Of a DNA stretch of 49,296 nucleotides, positions 21,775 to 29,794 are shown one piece after another; within the stretch, counting starts at the first letter, position 1, and the number at the start of each line of letters is the position of its first letter. The stretch is taken from NCBI GenBank assembly GCA_023150095.1, contig JAKLLO010000018.1:1-49296 (forward strand), in the 5' to 3' direction. The notes beneath the pieces are model-generated. The model saw only the letters and a list, made by a program, of their open reading frames with translations, searched no databases and was not told the origin of the DNA. The stretch comes from Zoogloea sp. (GTDB taxonomy: Bacteria > Pseudomonadota > Gammaproteobacteria > Burkholderiales > Rhodocyclaceae). The position numbers and the translations under genes were made by a program.

Positions 21775-24621
21775 ATGGAACTGGCCAAGAGTTTCGAGCC
21801 GGCGGAGATCGAACGCCGCTGGTATGAGCACTGGGAGTCGAGCGGCTATTTCGCCGCCGGCCTCGACCGTAGCAAGCCCGCCGACCAATCCTTCTGCATC
21901 CTGCTGCCGCCGCCCAACGTCACCGGCACCCTGCACATGGGTCACGGTTTCAACCAGACGATCATGGACGCGCTCACCCGCTACCATCGCATGCGCGGCT
22001 GGAACACCCTGTGGCAGCCGGGCACCGACCACGCCGGCATCGCCACCCAGATCGTCGTCGAACGCCAGCTGGACGCCCAGGGCATCTCCCGCCACGACCT
22101 CGGCCGCGAGAAATTCCTCGAGAAGGTCTGGGAGTGGAAGGAATACTCCGGCGGCACCATCACCCAGCAGATGCGCCGCATGGGCACCAGCCCCGACTGG
22201 TCGCGCGAGCGCTTCACGATGGATGCCGGCCTCAACAAGGTCGTCACCGAAACCTTCGTGCGCCTCTACAACGAAGGCCTGATCTACCGCGGCAAGCGGC
22301 TGGTCAACTGGGATCCGAAGCTCCACACCGCCGTCTCCGACCTGGAAGTCGTCCAGGAAGAAGAAGATGGCTTCATGTGGCACATCAACTACCCGTTTGC
22401 GGATGGCCCGATCGGTGATCTCACCGGCCTCACCGTCGCCACCACCCGTCCCGAAACCATGCTCGGCGACGTGGCCGTGATGGTCCACCCGGAAGACGAG
22501 CGCTACGCCCACCTGATCGGCAAGAGCGTCCGCCTGCCCCTGTGCGACCGCAACATCCCGATCATCGCCGACGACTACGTGGATCGCGAGTTCGGCACCG
22601 GCGTCGTCAAGGTCACGCCGGCCCACGACTTCAACGACTACGCCGTCGGCCAGCGCCACAATCTTCCGCAGATCAGCATCCTCACGCTGGATGCCAAGAT
22701 CAACGAGCACGCCCCCGCCAAGTACCAGGGCCTCGACCGCTTCGACGCCCGCAAGGCCATCGTGGCAGACCTCGAAGCCGAAGGCGTCCTCGTCGACACC
22801 AAGCCCCACAAGCTGCAGGTGCCGCGCGGCGACCGCACCGGCGTCGTCATCGAACCGATGCTCACCGACCAGTGGTTCGTGGCCATGAGCAAGGCCGGCG
22901 CCGACGGCAAGTCGATCACCGAGAAGGCGCTCGAAGTCGTCTCCTCCGGCGAGATCGAGTTCGTGCCCGGCAACTGGGTCAACACCTACAACCAGTGGCT
23001 CAACAACATCCAGGACTGGTGCATCTCGCGTCAGCTGTGGTGGGGCCACCAGATTCCGGCGTGGTACGGCATCGACGGCGAATGCTTCGTTGCCCACTCT
23101 GAAGAAGAAGCCCGCGCCCTGGCCGACAAGGCCGGCTACCCCGGCCCGCTGACCCGCGATCCGGACGTGCTCGACACCTGGTATTCGTCCGCCCTGTGGC
23201 CGTTCTCGACCCTCGACTGGACCTCCGAATACCCGGCCAAGTCCAACGACGCGCTGGATCTCTACCTGCCGTCCACGGTGCTCGTCACCGGCTTCGACAT
23301 CATCTTCTTCTGGGTGGCGCGCATGGTCATGATGACCAAGCACATCACCGGCAAGATCCCGTTCAAGCACGTGTACGTGCACGGCCTGATCCGCGACGCC
23401 GAAGGCGCCAAGATGTCCAAGTCGAAGGGCAACGTCCTCGACCCGATCGACCTGATCGACGGCATCGGCGTGGATGCGCTGGTCGCCAAGCGCACCACCG
23501 GCCTGATGAACCCCAAGCAGGCCGCCAGCATCGAGAAGAAGACCCGCAAGGAGTTCCCGGACGGCATCCCCGCCTTCGGCACCGACGCCCTGCGCTTCAC
23601 CTTCGCCAGCCTCGCCAGCCCTGGCCGCGACATCAAGTTCGACATGAGCCGCTGCGAGGGTTACCGCAACTTCTGCAACAAGCTGTGGAACGCCACCCGC
23701 TTCGTGCTGATGAATGTCCAGGGCCACGACCTGGGCCTTGAGCACAAGCAGGACGGCCCCAGCTGCGGCGGCAACGGCCCGCTCGACTTCTCCTTCGCCG
23801 ACCGCTGGATCGTCAGCCGTCTGCAACGCGTCGAGAAAGAAATCGAGGAGCTCTTCGCCGACTACCGCTTCGACCTCGTCTCCAAGACGATCTATGAATT
23901 CGTCTGGGACGAGTACTGCGACTGGTATCTCGAGCTCGCCAAGGTTCAGATCAACACCGGCAACGAAGCCCAGCAGCGTGGCACCCGCCGCACGCTGATC
24001 CGCGTGCTCGAGACGATCCTGCGCCTCGCCCACCCGCTGATCCCCTTCGTCACCGAAGAGCTGTGGCAGACCGTCGCCCCCCTCGCCGGCCGCAAGGACG
24101 TGGACAGCCTGTGTCTCGCCCGCTACCCGCAGGCCGACCTGGGTCGCTGCGACGAGAAGAGCGAAGCCGACGTGGCCGAGCTCAAGGGCCTCATCTACGC
24201 CTGCCGCAACCTGCGTGGCGAGATGAACATCTCCCCGGCCCAGCGCATGCCGCTGGTGGCCGCCGGCAACGGCGATCGCCTGCGCAAGTTCGCGCCCTAC
24301 ATCGCCGGCCTCGCCAAGCTCTCCGAAGTGCAGGTGGTGGACGAGATCAGCGGCGACGAACTCGCCCCGGTGGCCATCGTCGGCGAGCAGCGCCTGATGC
24401 TGAAGGTGGAGATCGACATCGCCGCCGAGCGCGAGCGTCTCTCGAAGGAGATCGCCCGCATCGAAGGCGAGATCGTCAAGGCCAACGCCAAGCTCGCCAA
24501 CGAGAGCTTCGTTGCCCGCGCGCCGGCGGCCGTCGTCGCCCAGGAGAAGGAACGCCTGGCCGGCTTCAGCGCCACGCTCGAAAAGCTCAAGCCCCAGCTC
24601 GCCCGCCTCCCGGCGGCCTGA
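21775..24621 (+). CDS. valS: valyl-tRNA synthetase
   Basis: Class I synthetase that charges tRNA-Val and edits misactivated threonine. The 948-aa product has the HIGH motif as HMGH in [16 protein letters not shown], the editing domain ([20 protein letters not shown]), KMSKS in [13 protein letters not shown], the anticodon-binding domain, and a C-terminal coiled coil (about residues 880-945). ATG 21775 ([20 protein letters not shown]) is chosen; the frame is open 21 codons further but without family sequence. A strong terminator follows. Confidence 0.98.
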   Translation: MELAKSFEPAEIERRWYEHWESSGYFAAGLDRSKPADQSFCILLPPPNVTGTLHMGHGFNQTIMDALTRYHRMRGWNTLWQPGTDHAGIATQIVVERQLDAQGISRHDLGREKFLEKVWEWKEYSGGTITQQMRRMGTSPDWSRERFTMDAGLNKVVTETFVRLYNEGLIYRGKRLVNWDPKLHTAVSDLEVVQEEEDGFMWHINYPFADGPIGDLTGLTVATTRPETMLGDVAVMVHPEDERYAHLIGKSVRLPLCDRNIPIIADDYVDREFGTGVVKVTPAHDFNDYAVGQRHNLPQISILTLDAKINEHAPAKYQGLDRFDARKAIVADLEAEGVLVDTKPHKLQVPRGDRTGVVIEPMLTDQWFVAMSKAGADGKSITEKALEVVSSGEIEFVPGNWVNTYNQWLNNIQDWCISRQLWWGHQIPAWYGIDGECFVAHSEEEARALADKAGYPGPLTRDPDVLDTWYSSALWPFSTLDWTSEYPAKSNDALDLYLPSTVLVTGFDIIFFWVARMVMMTKHITGKIPFKHVYVHGLIRDAEGAKMSKSKGNVLDPIDLIDGIGVDALVAKRTTGLMNPKQAASIEKKTRKEFPDGIPAFGTDALRFTFASLASPGRDIKFDMSRCEGYRNFCNKLWNATRFVLMNVQGHDLGLEHKQDGPSCGGNGPLDFSFADRWIVSRLQRVEKEIEELFADYRFDLVSKTIYEFVWDEYCDWYLELAKVQINTGNEAQQRGTRRTLIRVLETILRLAHPLIPFVTEELWQTVAPLAGRKDVDSLCLARYPQADLGRCDEKSEADVAELKGLIYACRNLRGEMNISPAQRMPLVAAGNGDRLRKFAPYIAGLAKLSEVQVVDEISGDELAPVAIVGEQRLMLKVEIDIAAERERLSKEIARIEGEIVKANAKLANESFVARAPAAVVAQEKERLAGFSATLEKLKPQLARLPAA

Positions 24622-24636
24622 CGAAGGCTGCACCAA

Positions 24637-24672
24637 TAAAAAATGGCCACGCTGCTGCGTGGCCATTTTTTT
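24637..24672. terminator. bidirectional terminator between valS and the tusA-like gene
   Basis: A 10-bp perfect stem (24642-24651 with 24658-24667) with a 6-nt loop, an A run before and a T run after, serving both convergent genes. Confidence 0.93.
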
Positions 24673-24696
24673 AAGCGAGATCCGTGTCAGCCGGGC

Positions 24697-24927
24697 TTAC
24701 TTGCGGCGCAGGAAGAACTCGTAGGCGTTATCCGGCAACTCGCTCTGGCCGATCAGTTCGTTCCCGGTCTGCTTGGCAAACGCCGCGAAGTCCTTCACCG
24801 AACCGGGATCGGTAGCCACGACCCGCAGAACCTGTGCCGCCTGCATTTCTGCGAGCGCTTTCTTGGCGCGCAAAATCGGTAAGGGGCAGTTCAGGCCGCG
24901 TGCATCCAGTTCCTTGTCAAAATCCAT
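24697..24927 (-). CDS. TusA-family sulfurtransferase
   Basis: A 76-aa TusA/SirA-fold protein that carries persulfide on a cysteine. The CPxP motif is intact in LDARGLNCPLPILRAKKAL (Cys14), followed by the beta-alpha layout of the family. GGAG precedes ATG 24927. TusA proper serves tRNA 2-thiolation, but paralogues deliver sulfur to other pathways such as molybdenum cofactor or sulfur oxidation; the context here does not decide which. It stands alone, divergent from the GTPase-module operon. Confidence 0.9.
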   Translation of the reverse strand: MDFDKELDARGLNCPLPILRAKKALAEMQAAQVLRVVATDPGSVKDFAAFAKQTGNELIGQSELPDNAYEFFLRRK

Positions 24928-25041
24928 CTTACGACTCCAGCTTCATAGGACAATCCAGGCCGGATTTTAACCTGCTACGCACCCCAACCCGATAACAACG
25001 TCACGGCCGACCACACTCCGCCCAAAAGAATCCCGGACAGA

Positions 25042-25079
25042 TTGTGAAATAATGACAACTCAAAATAACGTCATATACG
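25042..25079 (+). promoter_or_regulatory. possible promoter(s) of the Roadblock-GTPase operon
   Basis: Two weak sigma70-like arrangements overlap: TTGTGA (25042-25047) with AATAAC (25064-25069), and ATGACA (25052-25057) with TATACG (25074-25079), each with a 16-bp spacer. This AT-rich patch contrasts with the GC-rich surroundings. Neither can be preferred by eye. Confidence 0.35.
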
Positions 25080-25133
25080 AAGCGATACCCTGCATTGCGG
25101 CACCACATGCCTGATCAGGCACTGTATCGCTTC
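25079..25133 (+). promoter_or_regulatory. nested inverted-repeat element upstream of the Roadblock-GTPase operon
   Basis: An outer perfect 10-bp inverted repeat (GAAGCGATAC at 25079-25088, GTATCGCTTC at 25124-25133) encloses a perfect 14-bp palindrome, TGCCTGATCAGGCA (25108-25121). It ends 41 bp before the first gene. As RNA it would form a closed stem with an internal hairpin; as DNA it could be an operator. The repeats are seen directly; the function is inferred. Confidence 0.6.
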
Positions 25134-25174
25134 TCCCGACAAATTCAACGCTCTTCTTTCAAGGTATAGCAACG

Positions 25175-25540
25175 ATGCGCTCAAACATGCTCCAAACGGT
25201 TCTCAACGACCTGAACGGCACCTCTGCGGACATCGAGGCCTCCGCCATCATCTCGTCCGACGGCCTGATGATGGCCGCCCTGCTCCCCAACACGGTGGAC
25301 GAAGACCGCGTCGGCGCGATGAGTGCCGCGATGCTCTCCCTCGGCGACCGTACCGCCCGCGAACTGGCCCGTGGCTCCCTCGACCAGGTGCTCATCAAGG
25401 GTGAAAAGGGTTATGTCCTGATGGTCCAGGCCGGCGCCGATGCCGTGCTCACCGTCATGGCCAAGCCGAACGCCAAGCTGGGTCTGGTCTTCCTCGACGT
25501 GCGCCGCGCCGCCGACGCCATCGGCCGGATCCTCGGCTGA
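25175..25540 (+). CDS. Roadblock/LC7-domain protein (MglB/CvnB-like)
   Basis: A 121-aa single-domain protein. The Roadblock/LC7 pattern is clear: an N-terminal helix (MLQTVLNDLN), the hairpin ASAIISSDGLMMAALLP, a helix AMSAAMLSLGDRTARELA, then strands QVLIKGEKGYVLMVQAG and DAVLTVMAKP. Such proteins dimerise and act as scaffold or activating partners of Ras-like GTPases, for example MglB with MglA and CvnB with CvnD. It is the first of seven tightly spaced genes that include such a GTPase. AAGG lies about 10 bases before ATG 25175; an in-frame ATG at 25187 is an alternative. Confidence 0.92.
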   Translation: MRSNMLQTVLNDLNGTSADIEASAIISSDGLMMAALLPNTVDEDRVGAMSAAMLSLGDRTARELARGSLDQVLIKGEKGYVLMVQAGADAVLTVMAKPNAKLGLVFLDVRRAADAIGRILG

Positions 25541-25554
25541 TCGGAGGGCTGGCT

Positions 25555-26028
25555 GTGAAGGACATGGATCGCTCCCACGTGACCGGCGAAGCCACTGAAT
25601 ACACGCTGACGTTCGCCGACGGCTCCCAGCGGCGGGTTTTCGTCACGCCTGTCGAAACCCCCTACCCCCATGGCAAGCTGATCGTCTCGCGGACCGATAC
25701 CGCGGGTGTCATCACCCAGTGCAATCAGTCCTTCGTTGACATGTCCGGCTACACCGAAGCCGAACTGATCGGCCAGCCCCATTGCATCCTGCGTCACCCG
25801 GACATGCCGGCTGCCGCGTTCGACGATCTCTGGAAGACCGTCCAGGCCGGGCGCCAATGGAACGGCTACGTCAAGAACCTGCGCAAGGATGGCGGCCACT
25901 ACTGGGTGTATGCCACGGTAGTGCCCAATGTCCGTGATGGCAGGATCGTCGGTTTCACCTCGGTCCGGCGGGAACCCTCCCGCGAAAAGGTTCTCGCCGC
26001 AGAAGCCCAGTACCGGAACATGAACTGA
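25555..26028 (+). CDS. Aer-like PAS-domain protein
   Basis: A 157-aa soluble protein that is essentially one PAS domain (about residues 41-140). The segment SGYTEAELIGQPHCILRHPD, then WNGYVKNLRKDG and HYWVYATVVP, is the pattern of the Aer/redox-sensing PAS group, which in E. coli Aer binds FAD. No HAMP, kinase, cyclase or chemoreceptor output domain is present, so it must signal through a partner. GTG 25555 is the start: GGAGGG lies six bases upstream. It begins 14 bp after the Roadblock gene and ends 2 bp before the next gene. FAD binding is inferred. Confidence 0.9.
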   Translation: MKDMDRSHVTGEATEYTLTFADGSQRRVFVTPVETPYPHGKLIVSRTDTAGVITQCNQSFVDMSGYTEAELIGQPHCILRHPDMPAAAFDDLWKTVQAGRQWNGYVKNLRKDGGHYWVYATVVPNVRDGRIVGFTSVRREPSREKVLAAEAQYRNMN

Positions 26029-26030
26029 TC

Positions 26031-26777
26031 ATGACATTCAATTTCACGATTAGCCCCAGCTTCCCCAACGAGCGCATTTCAGACTGGTACATCTTCAACA
26101 CCTGGCAGCAACGCGCCCTGTCCCTGCCGATCCACCTGGAGCTCTATGACAGCTTCGGTGCCCAGCGCGCGGCGATCGCAGAAGGCAAGGTGGACATCAT
26201 CTACGCCAACCCCTTCGACGCCTCGCTGCTGGTGCGCGAGAAGGGTTTCCGCGCCCTCGCCCGACCCCAGGGGCACCCGGACGAAATGGTCATCATCACC
26301 ACCGCCGAAGGCCCCTTCCGCGAAATCCCCGATCTCCGGCCGGGCACCCGCGTCGCGTGCAGCGATGACCCCAGCGTCAACACCGTCGGCCGGATCCTCC
26401 TCGAGCCGGCCGATCTCACCACGGCCAACACCGTAGAGCACCGCCGGGAAACCTACATCCAGGTCGCCCGCGAGATCCTCCGCGGCGAAGCCGACGTGGG
26501 CTTCCTCCCGGTCGAAGCGTTCGAGGCCCTGTCGTCCATCGTGCGTCGTGACCTGCGCGTGCTGGTCACCAGCCAGCTGCACGTGATCCACCACGTTTTC
26601 CTGATCGGCCCGGCGCTGCTTCCCCATGCCGAACAGATCACGGACCTGCTCCTTTCCATGCACGAGAACGACAAGGGTCGCGGTATCCTCGAAGCCCTCG
26701 GAGCCCGTAGCTGGCAAGCCGTTCAGCACGAGGACGTGGAATTCATGATCGACATCATCTCGACACTGACCCAGTGA
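26031..26777 (+). CDS. PhnD-like substrate-binding-fold protein without signal peptide
   Basis: A 248-aa protein resembling the phosphonate/phosphite periplasmic-binding group: VDIIYANPFDASLLVREKGF (about 54-73), GTRVACSDDPSVNTVGRILL (about 105-125) and GEADVGFLPVEAFEAL are the type of segments that line the two-lobed ligand cleft. Unlike transporter components it starts directly with the first lobe (MTFNFTISPSFPNE), has no signal peptide or lipobox, and has no permease or ATPase nearby. A cytoplasmic ligand-sensing role is therefore inferred; the ligand is unknown. It overlaps the next gene by GTGA. Confidence 0.82.
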   Translation: MTFNFTISPSFPNERISDWYIFNTWQQRALSLPIHLELYDSFGAQRAAIAEGKVDIIYANPFDASLLVREKGFRALARPQGHPDEMVIITTAEGPFREIPDLRPGTRVACSDDPSVNTVGRILLEPADLTTANTVEHRRETYIQVAREILRGEADVGFLPVEAFEALSSIVRRDLRVLVTSQLHVIHHVFLIGPALLPHAEQITDLLLSMHENDKGRGILEALGARSWQAVQHEDVEFMIDIISTLTQ

Positions 26778-27250
26778 AGCTGTTCGTCACCGATCCGGAG
26801 AATCCGGAACGCATCCGCCGCCCCGCGCCGCCCGCTGTCTTCGGCCTGCCGGTCCGCACCCTGCGGATCGCATCCCGCTGGCGCTCGCCGGCCACCGGCG
26901 CCCTGCTGGCCGGCGAGATCGGGCGCAAGCCGGCCAACCTGCACCTGCACGTCCAGCGCATCTCCCTGTGGAGCAACCTGGGCGACACCGCCGCAACGGT
27001 GGCGGCCATCATCGACCTGTGGATCGTGCTCGGCACCTATGGTGCCGAGCTGCGGATGCGCATGCTGCGCGAGCACTACGACGCCCTCGAGGCGCACGAT
27101 CTCGGTCTTTACCTGAGCGCGCGCATCGGCGACGGCCTCGACCGGCACGACCCCCGACTCGCCCTGCCAGGCGTCGTGCTCGCCCGCCCCGTGGAAGGTA
27201 TCCGTTTTTTCCTGCAAGATTCCGTGACGCAGTCGGGGGTCGCCTCCTGA
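26774..27250 (+). CDS. unknown protein of the Roadblock-GTPase operon
   Basis: A 158-aa soluble protein I do not recognise. It starts at GTG 26774, which overlaps the stop of the preceding gene by four bases, so translation is probably coupled. The N-terminal part has the short motif LRIASRWRSPATG; the middle is helical (LGDTAATVAAIIDLWIVLG and ELRMRMLREHYDALEAHDLG). There is no signal peptide, no cysteine and no recognisable catalytic motif. A 28-bp gap follows. Its place in the operon suggests a partner of the GTPase or of the sensor proteins. Confidence 0.78.
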   Translation: MKLFVTDPENPERIRRPAPPAVFGLPVRTLRIASRWRSPATGALLAGEIGRKPANLHLHVQRISLWSNLGDTAATVAAIIDLWIVLGTYGAELRMRMLREHYDALEAHDLGLYLSARIGDGLDRHDPRLALPGVVLARPVEGIRFFLQDSVTQSGVAS

Positions 27251-27278
27251 TCCCGACCTCCACCCGCTTTACACCCCA

Positions 27279-28616
27279 ATGAGCCGCCACTCCATCCTAC
27301 CGGGCCAGCCCGTCACCGCCCTCTTCCTGCTCCACGTGGGCAGCATGGACGCCCGGCTGATCGGACTATCCGTCGAACGTCACTGGAAGCACACCGTACG
27401 TCTGGCGAACGAGCTGGAAAGCGCCCGGGTCGTGCTGGTTGATTGCGATCGCCCGGGCGTGGAAGCCGCATTCGAGAAGCTCTCGCCGCACCCCAGGATC
27501 GGCGTGGTCTGCTACGCCTTCCACCCCAAGGATCACGCCCAGCGTTTTCCGAACCGGGTCATCCTCGGCAAACCCCTCAACCTCGAGGCACTGCCGGGCA
27601 TTCTTGCAAAAGCCGCCCATGACAGCGCCCGGGTCATCGCAGTTCCGCCGATGCGCCGCACCGCACCGCTCACCCAGCCGGCGCCGCCCACCATCCAGCC
27701 TGCCCCTGAAGTGCCACCGCCTCAGGTGCCCATGCTCACGCCGGCCGCGTCCGTGCCTGCACCGGTCACCCAGACCGCGCCTGCAGCCGCCCCCGGCGCA
27801 CCGATGGCACCGCTACCCGAGACAATCGCGTCCGCCGCGCCGCCAGTCGAAACGCCGGGCTCCCTGGGACACGGCGTCCAGACCGACGATGAACGGGATC
27901 TGTGCGGTGTCCTCGAAGACCTCCCCGCGCACCCGGTCTATCCGCTGCCCGACAAGATCTTCTTCAACCCGGAAAACTACCTGATCGGCCACCTGCAACG
28001 GGCCCATGAACAGGCCTCGACCACCGGCCGGCCGCACCTGATCGCCGGTCTTCCCCGGCTCATCGGCGTACGCATCCAGCCTGCCTCGATCTGCGTCACC
28101 GATTTCCGGGACAACCAGCTGCGCCCGCTGTCGATGGCCCAGCTGCCCCAGACGACCGCGCGCATCGTCAGCGCCTCCACGCTGTCCCACATTTCCAACC
28201 ACGGCACCACGTGGACGACCGAAGACTTCTTCTGGAACGTCGCGGCGTGGGCCGCACGTGGCCGGCTGCCGGACGGTACCGACCCCTACCAGCCGGTCCG
28301 GCTGCGGGCATGGCCGAACTTCACCAAGGTGTTCATGTCGCCTCACGCCCTGCGCATCGTCGCGCTGTGGGTGCGCACCTGGGCCAGCCCCATCGACATC
28401 GCCGCCAGGCTGGGGATTCCCCAGCGCTACGTGTTCTCGGTCTACGCGTCCGCCCGTTACGCCGGCCTCGTCGACCTCAAGCTTCCCCAGGCCGTGAGCG
28501 CCGAACGAGCCACGGCGCCGGCAGCCGGCACCCAGCCGGCGGCCAGCCAGCCCCAGCAGCAACAACGCCCTTCGATTTTGTCCCGAATTCTCAGGAAACT
28601 CCTCAATGCGGTCTGA
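27279..28616 (+). CDS. unknown protein: receiver-like N-terminus, Pro/Ala linker, HTH-like C-terminus
   Basis: A 445-aa protein without a family I can name. Residues about 12-112 resemble a degenerate receiver domain: ARVVLVDCDRPG places an aspartate at the usual phosphorylation strand (Asp55 or Asp57) and VILGKPLNLEALPGIL matches the conserved Lys-Pro turn. Residues about 125-195 are a Pro/Ala-rich linker. A globular region follows (about 210-400), ending in an HTH-like segment (PIDIAARLGIPQRYVFSVYA). A Gln-rich stretch leads to a basic amphipathic C-terminal helix (ILSRILRKLLNAV). The start is ATG 27279 without a clear ribosome binding site. The 3' end overlaps the GTPase gene by 11 bp. Domain readings are inference. 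Confidence 0.78.
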   Translation: MSRHSILPGQPVTALFLLHVGSMDARLIGLSVERHWKHTVRLANELESARVVLVDCDRPGVEAAFEKLSPHPRIGVVCYAFHPKDHAQRFPNRVILGKPLNLEALPGILAKAAHDSARVIAVPPMRRTAPLTQPAPPTIQPAPEVPPPQVPMLTPAASVPAPVTQTAPAAAPGAPMAPLPETIASAAPPVETPGSLGHGVQTDDERDLCGVLEDLPAHPVYPLPDKIFFNPENYLIGHLQRAHEQASTTGRPHLIAGLPRLIGVRIQPASICVTDFRDNQLRPLSMAQLPQTTARIVSASTLSHISNHGTTWTTEDFFWNVAAWAARGRLPDGTDPYQPVRLRAWPNFTKVFMSPHALRIVALWVRTWASPIDIAARLGIPQRYVFSVYASARYAGLVDLKLPQAVSAERATAPAAGTQPAASQPQQQQRPSILSRILRKLLNAV

Positions 28617-29166
28617 ACGCGCCCGCCACAACAAGATCATCTTCTCGGGCACCGTCGGCGCCGGCAAGAGCACGGCCATCGCCGCCCTCAGTGACATCCC
28701 GCCGGTCAGCACCGAAGCGATCGCCAGCGACGAGACAGCCAAGCTCAAGCGGACGACCACCGTCGCGATGGACTACGGCGTCCTCAATCTCCCCGACGGC
28801 GAGAAGGTCATGCTCTATGGCACGCCGGGGCAGGAGCGCTTCAGCTTCATGTGGGACATCCTCTCCGAGGGCGGAATCGGACTGGTGCTGCTCATCAACA
28901 ACGCCAACCCTGACCCGCTGGCCGATCTCGAAGGCTATCTCAAGGCCTTCAAGGATTTCATCTCGAGCACTGCCGTCGCGATCGGCGTCACCCACATGGA
29001 CAGCTCCGAAACGCCGAACCTCGAACACTACCGGGCCAAGCTCGCCGAGCTCGGGCATCGCCCCGTGCCGGCCATCTTCCGCGTCGATGCGCGCAGCCGT
29101 GACGACGTGGCCATGCTCGTCAAGGCCCTTCTCTACACCCTCAACCCCGGACTGATCGATGCTTGA
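28606..29166 (+). CDS. Ras-like small GTPase (CvnD/MglA type)
   Basis: A 186-aa GTPase. G1 is GTVGAGKST (residues 15-23), G3 is GTPGQERF (72-79) as in Ras DxxGQE with Gln76, and G4 is the variant THMD (129-132) in place of NKxD. The run GTPGQERFSFMWD is typical of the CvnD-like group encoded in actinobacterial conservons beside Roadblock proteins, and related to MglA. It has no lipidation signal. Its start lies inside the upstream gene and its stop overlaps the next (8 bp). The two Roadblock proteins in the same operon are its obvious candidate partners. Confidence 0.92.
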   Translation: MRSERARHNKIIFSGTVGAGKSTAIAALSDIPPVSTEAIASDETAKLKRTTTVAMDYGVLNLPDGEKVMLYGTPGQERFSFMWDILSEGGIGLVLLINNANPDPLADLEGYLKAFKDFISSTAVAIGVTHMDSSETPNLEHYRAKLAELGHRPVPAIFRVDARSRDDVAMLVKALLYTLNPGLIDA

Positions 29167-29791
29167 GATTATCCCCGGCTCCTACCTCACCGTAACGCCA
29201 TACGGTGCCTGGCGGGCCGTTGCCCGCGCCGATGACAGCATTGAACGGCGCGTCCTGCTGGCCATCCTCCGCGAAGCCATGAGCCCGGCCCTCAGCGCCG
29301 AGCTAGCCCGCACCTGGACCGGCGAGACCAGCACCGAAAGAGCCCTCACCCCGCTGCTCAAGCTCCAGGAAACGGCCTGTCTCGAAGCGTGGTCAACACC
29401 GCGCATGGCGCCGGTCGGCACGCTCGAATCCACCCTACCGCACCTGCTTGGCACCCTCAGCGACACCGGTCAGGCCGTGCTCGCCGACAACATGGGTTTC
29501 TGCCTCGCGATGGCCGGCTATCCCGGCGAAACCGGCGAAGCGCTGGCTGCCGTGGGCGCCGACATCCTCTCGGTCGCCGAACGCCAGTCAGCCGCGCTCT
29601 CCAAGCTCGGCGATCACCTGCTCGATGGCTGGGGCAACGTGGACGCCGCCGGCATCAGCGGCCTCAGCTTCTGGCCGATGCACATCGGCCGGACCCGCCT
29701 CGCGCTCACCGTCAGCGGGCGCCCGCGCTTCAACCAGAACACCTTCGCCGAACTGGTCTGGGCGCTCTACGTGCGCTACGGCACCATCTAG
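29159..29791 (+). CDS. protein with C-terminal Roadblock-like domain
   Basis: A 210-aa protein. Residues 1-85 are an unrecognised helical N-terminal domain (SIERRVLLAILREAM, ERALTPLLKLQETACLEAW). Residues about 92-210 read as a second Roadblock/LC7-like domain: AVLADNMGFCLAMAGYPGET, a helix with GADILSVAERQ, and LALTVSGRPRFNQNTFAELV. It is the last gene of the seven-gene operon; its ATG lies within the GTPase gene (8-bp overlap), so GTPase and Roadblock protein are co-translated, as often seen for interacting pairs. The stop is 3 bp from that of the convergent bepA-like gene. Confidence 0.82.
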   Translation: MLEIIPGSYLTVTPYGAWRAVARADDSIERRVLLAILREAMSPALSAELARTWTGETSTERALTPLLKLQETACLEAWSTPRMAPVGTLESTLPHLLGTLSDTGQAVLADNMGFCLAMAGYPGETGEALAAVGADILSVAERQSAALSKLGDHLLDGWGNVDAAGISGLSFWPMHIGRTRLALTVSGRPRFNQNTFAELVWALYVRYGTI

Positions 29792-29794
29792 CCC

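Noticed and set aside
21760..24666. A 968-codon open frame on the minus strand opposite valS
   Set aside because: It is the exact antisense of valS. In GC-rich DNA with G/C third positions the opposite frame lacks stops; the translation is low-complexity (V, G, D, H, L rich) and resembles no protein.
25108..25121. The 14-bp palindrome as a recombinase attachment site or insertion scar
   Set aside because: No integrase, transposase or target duplication nearby and no second copy in the window; a regulatory element fits better.
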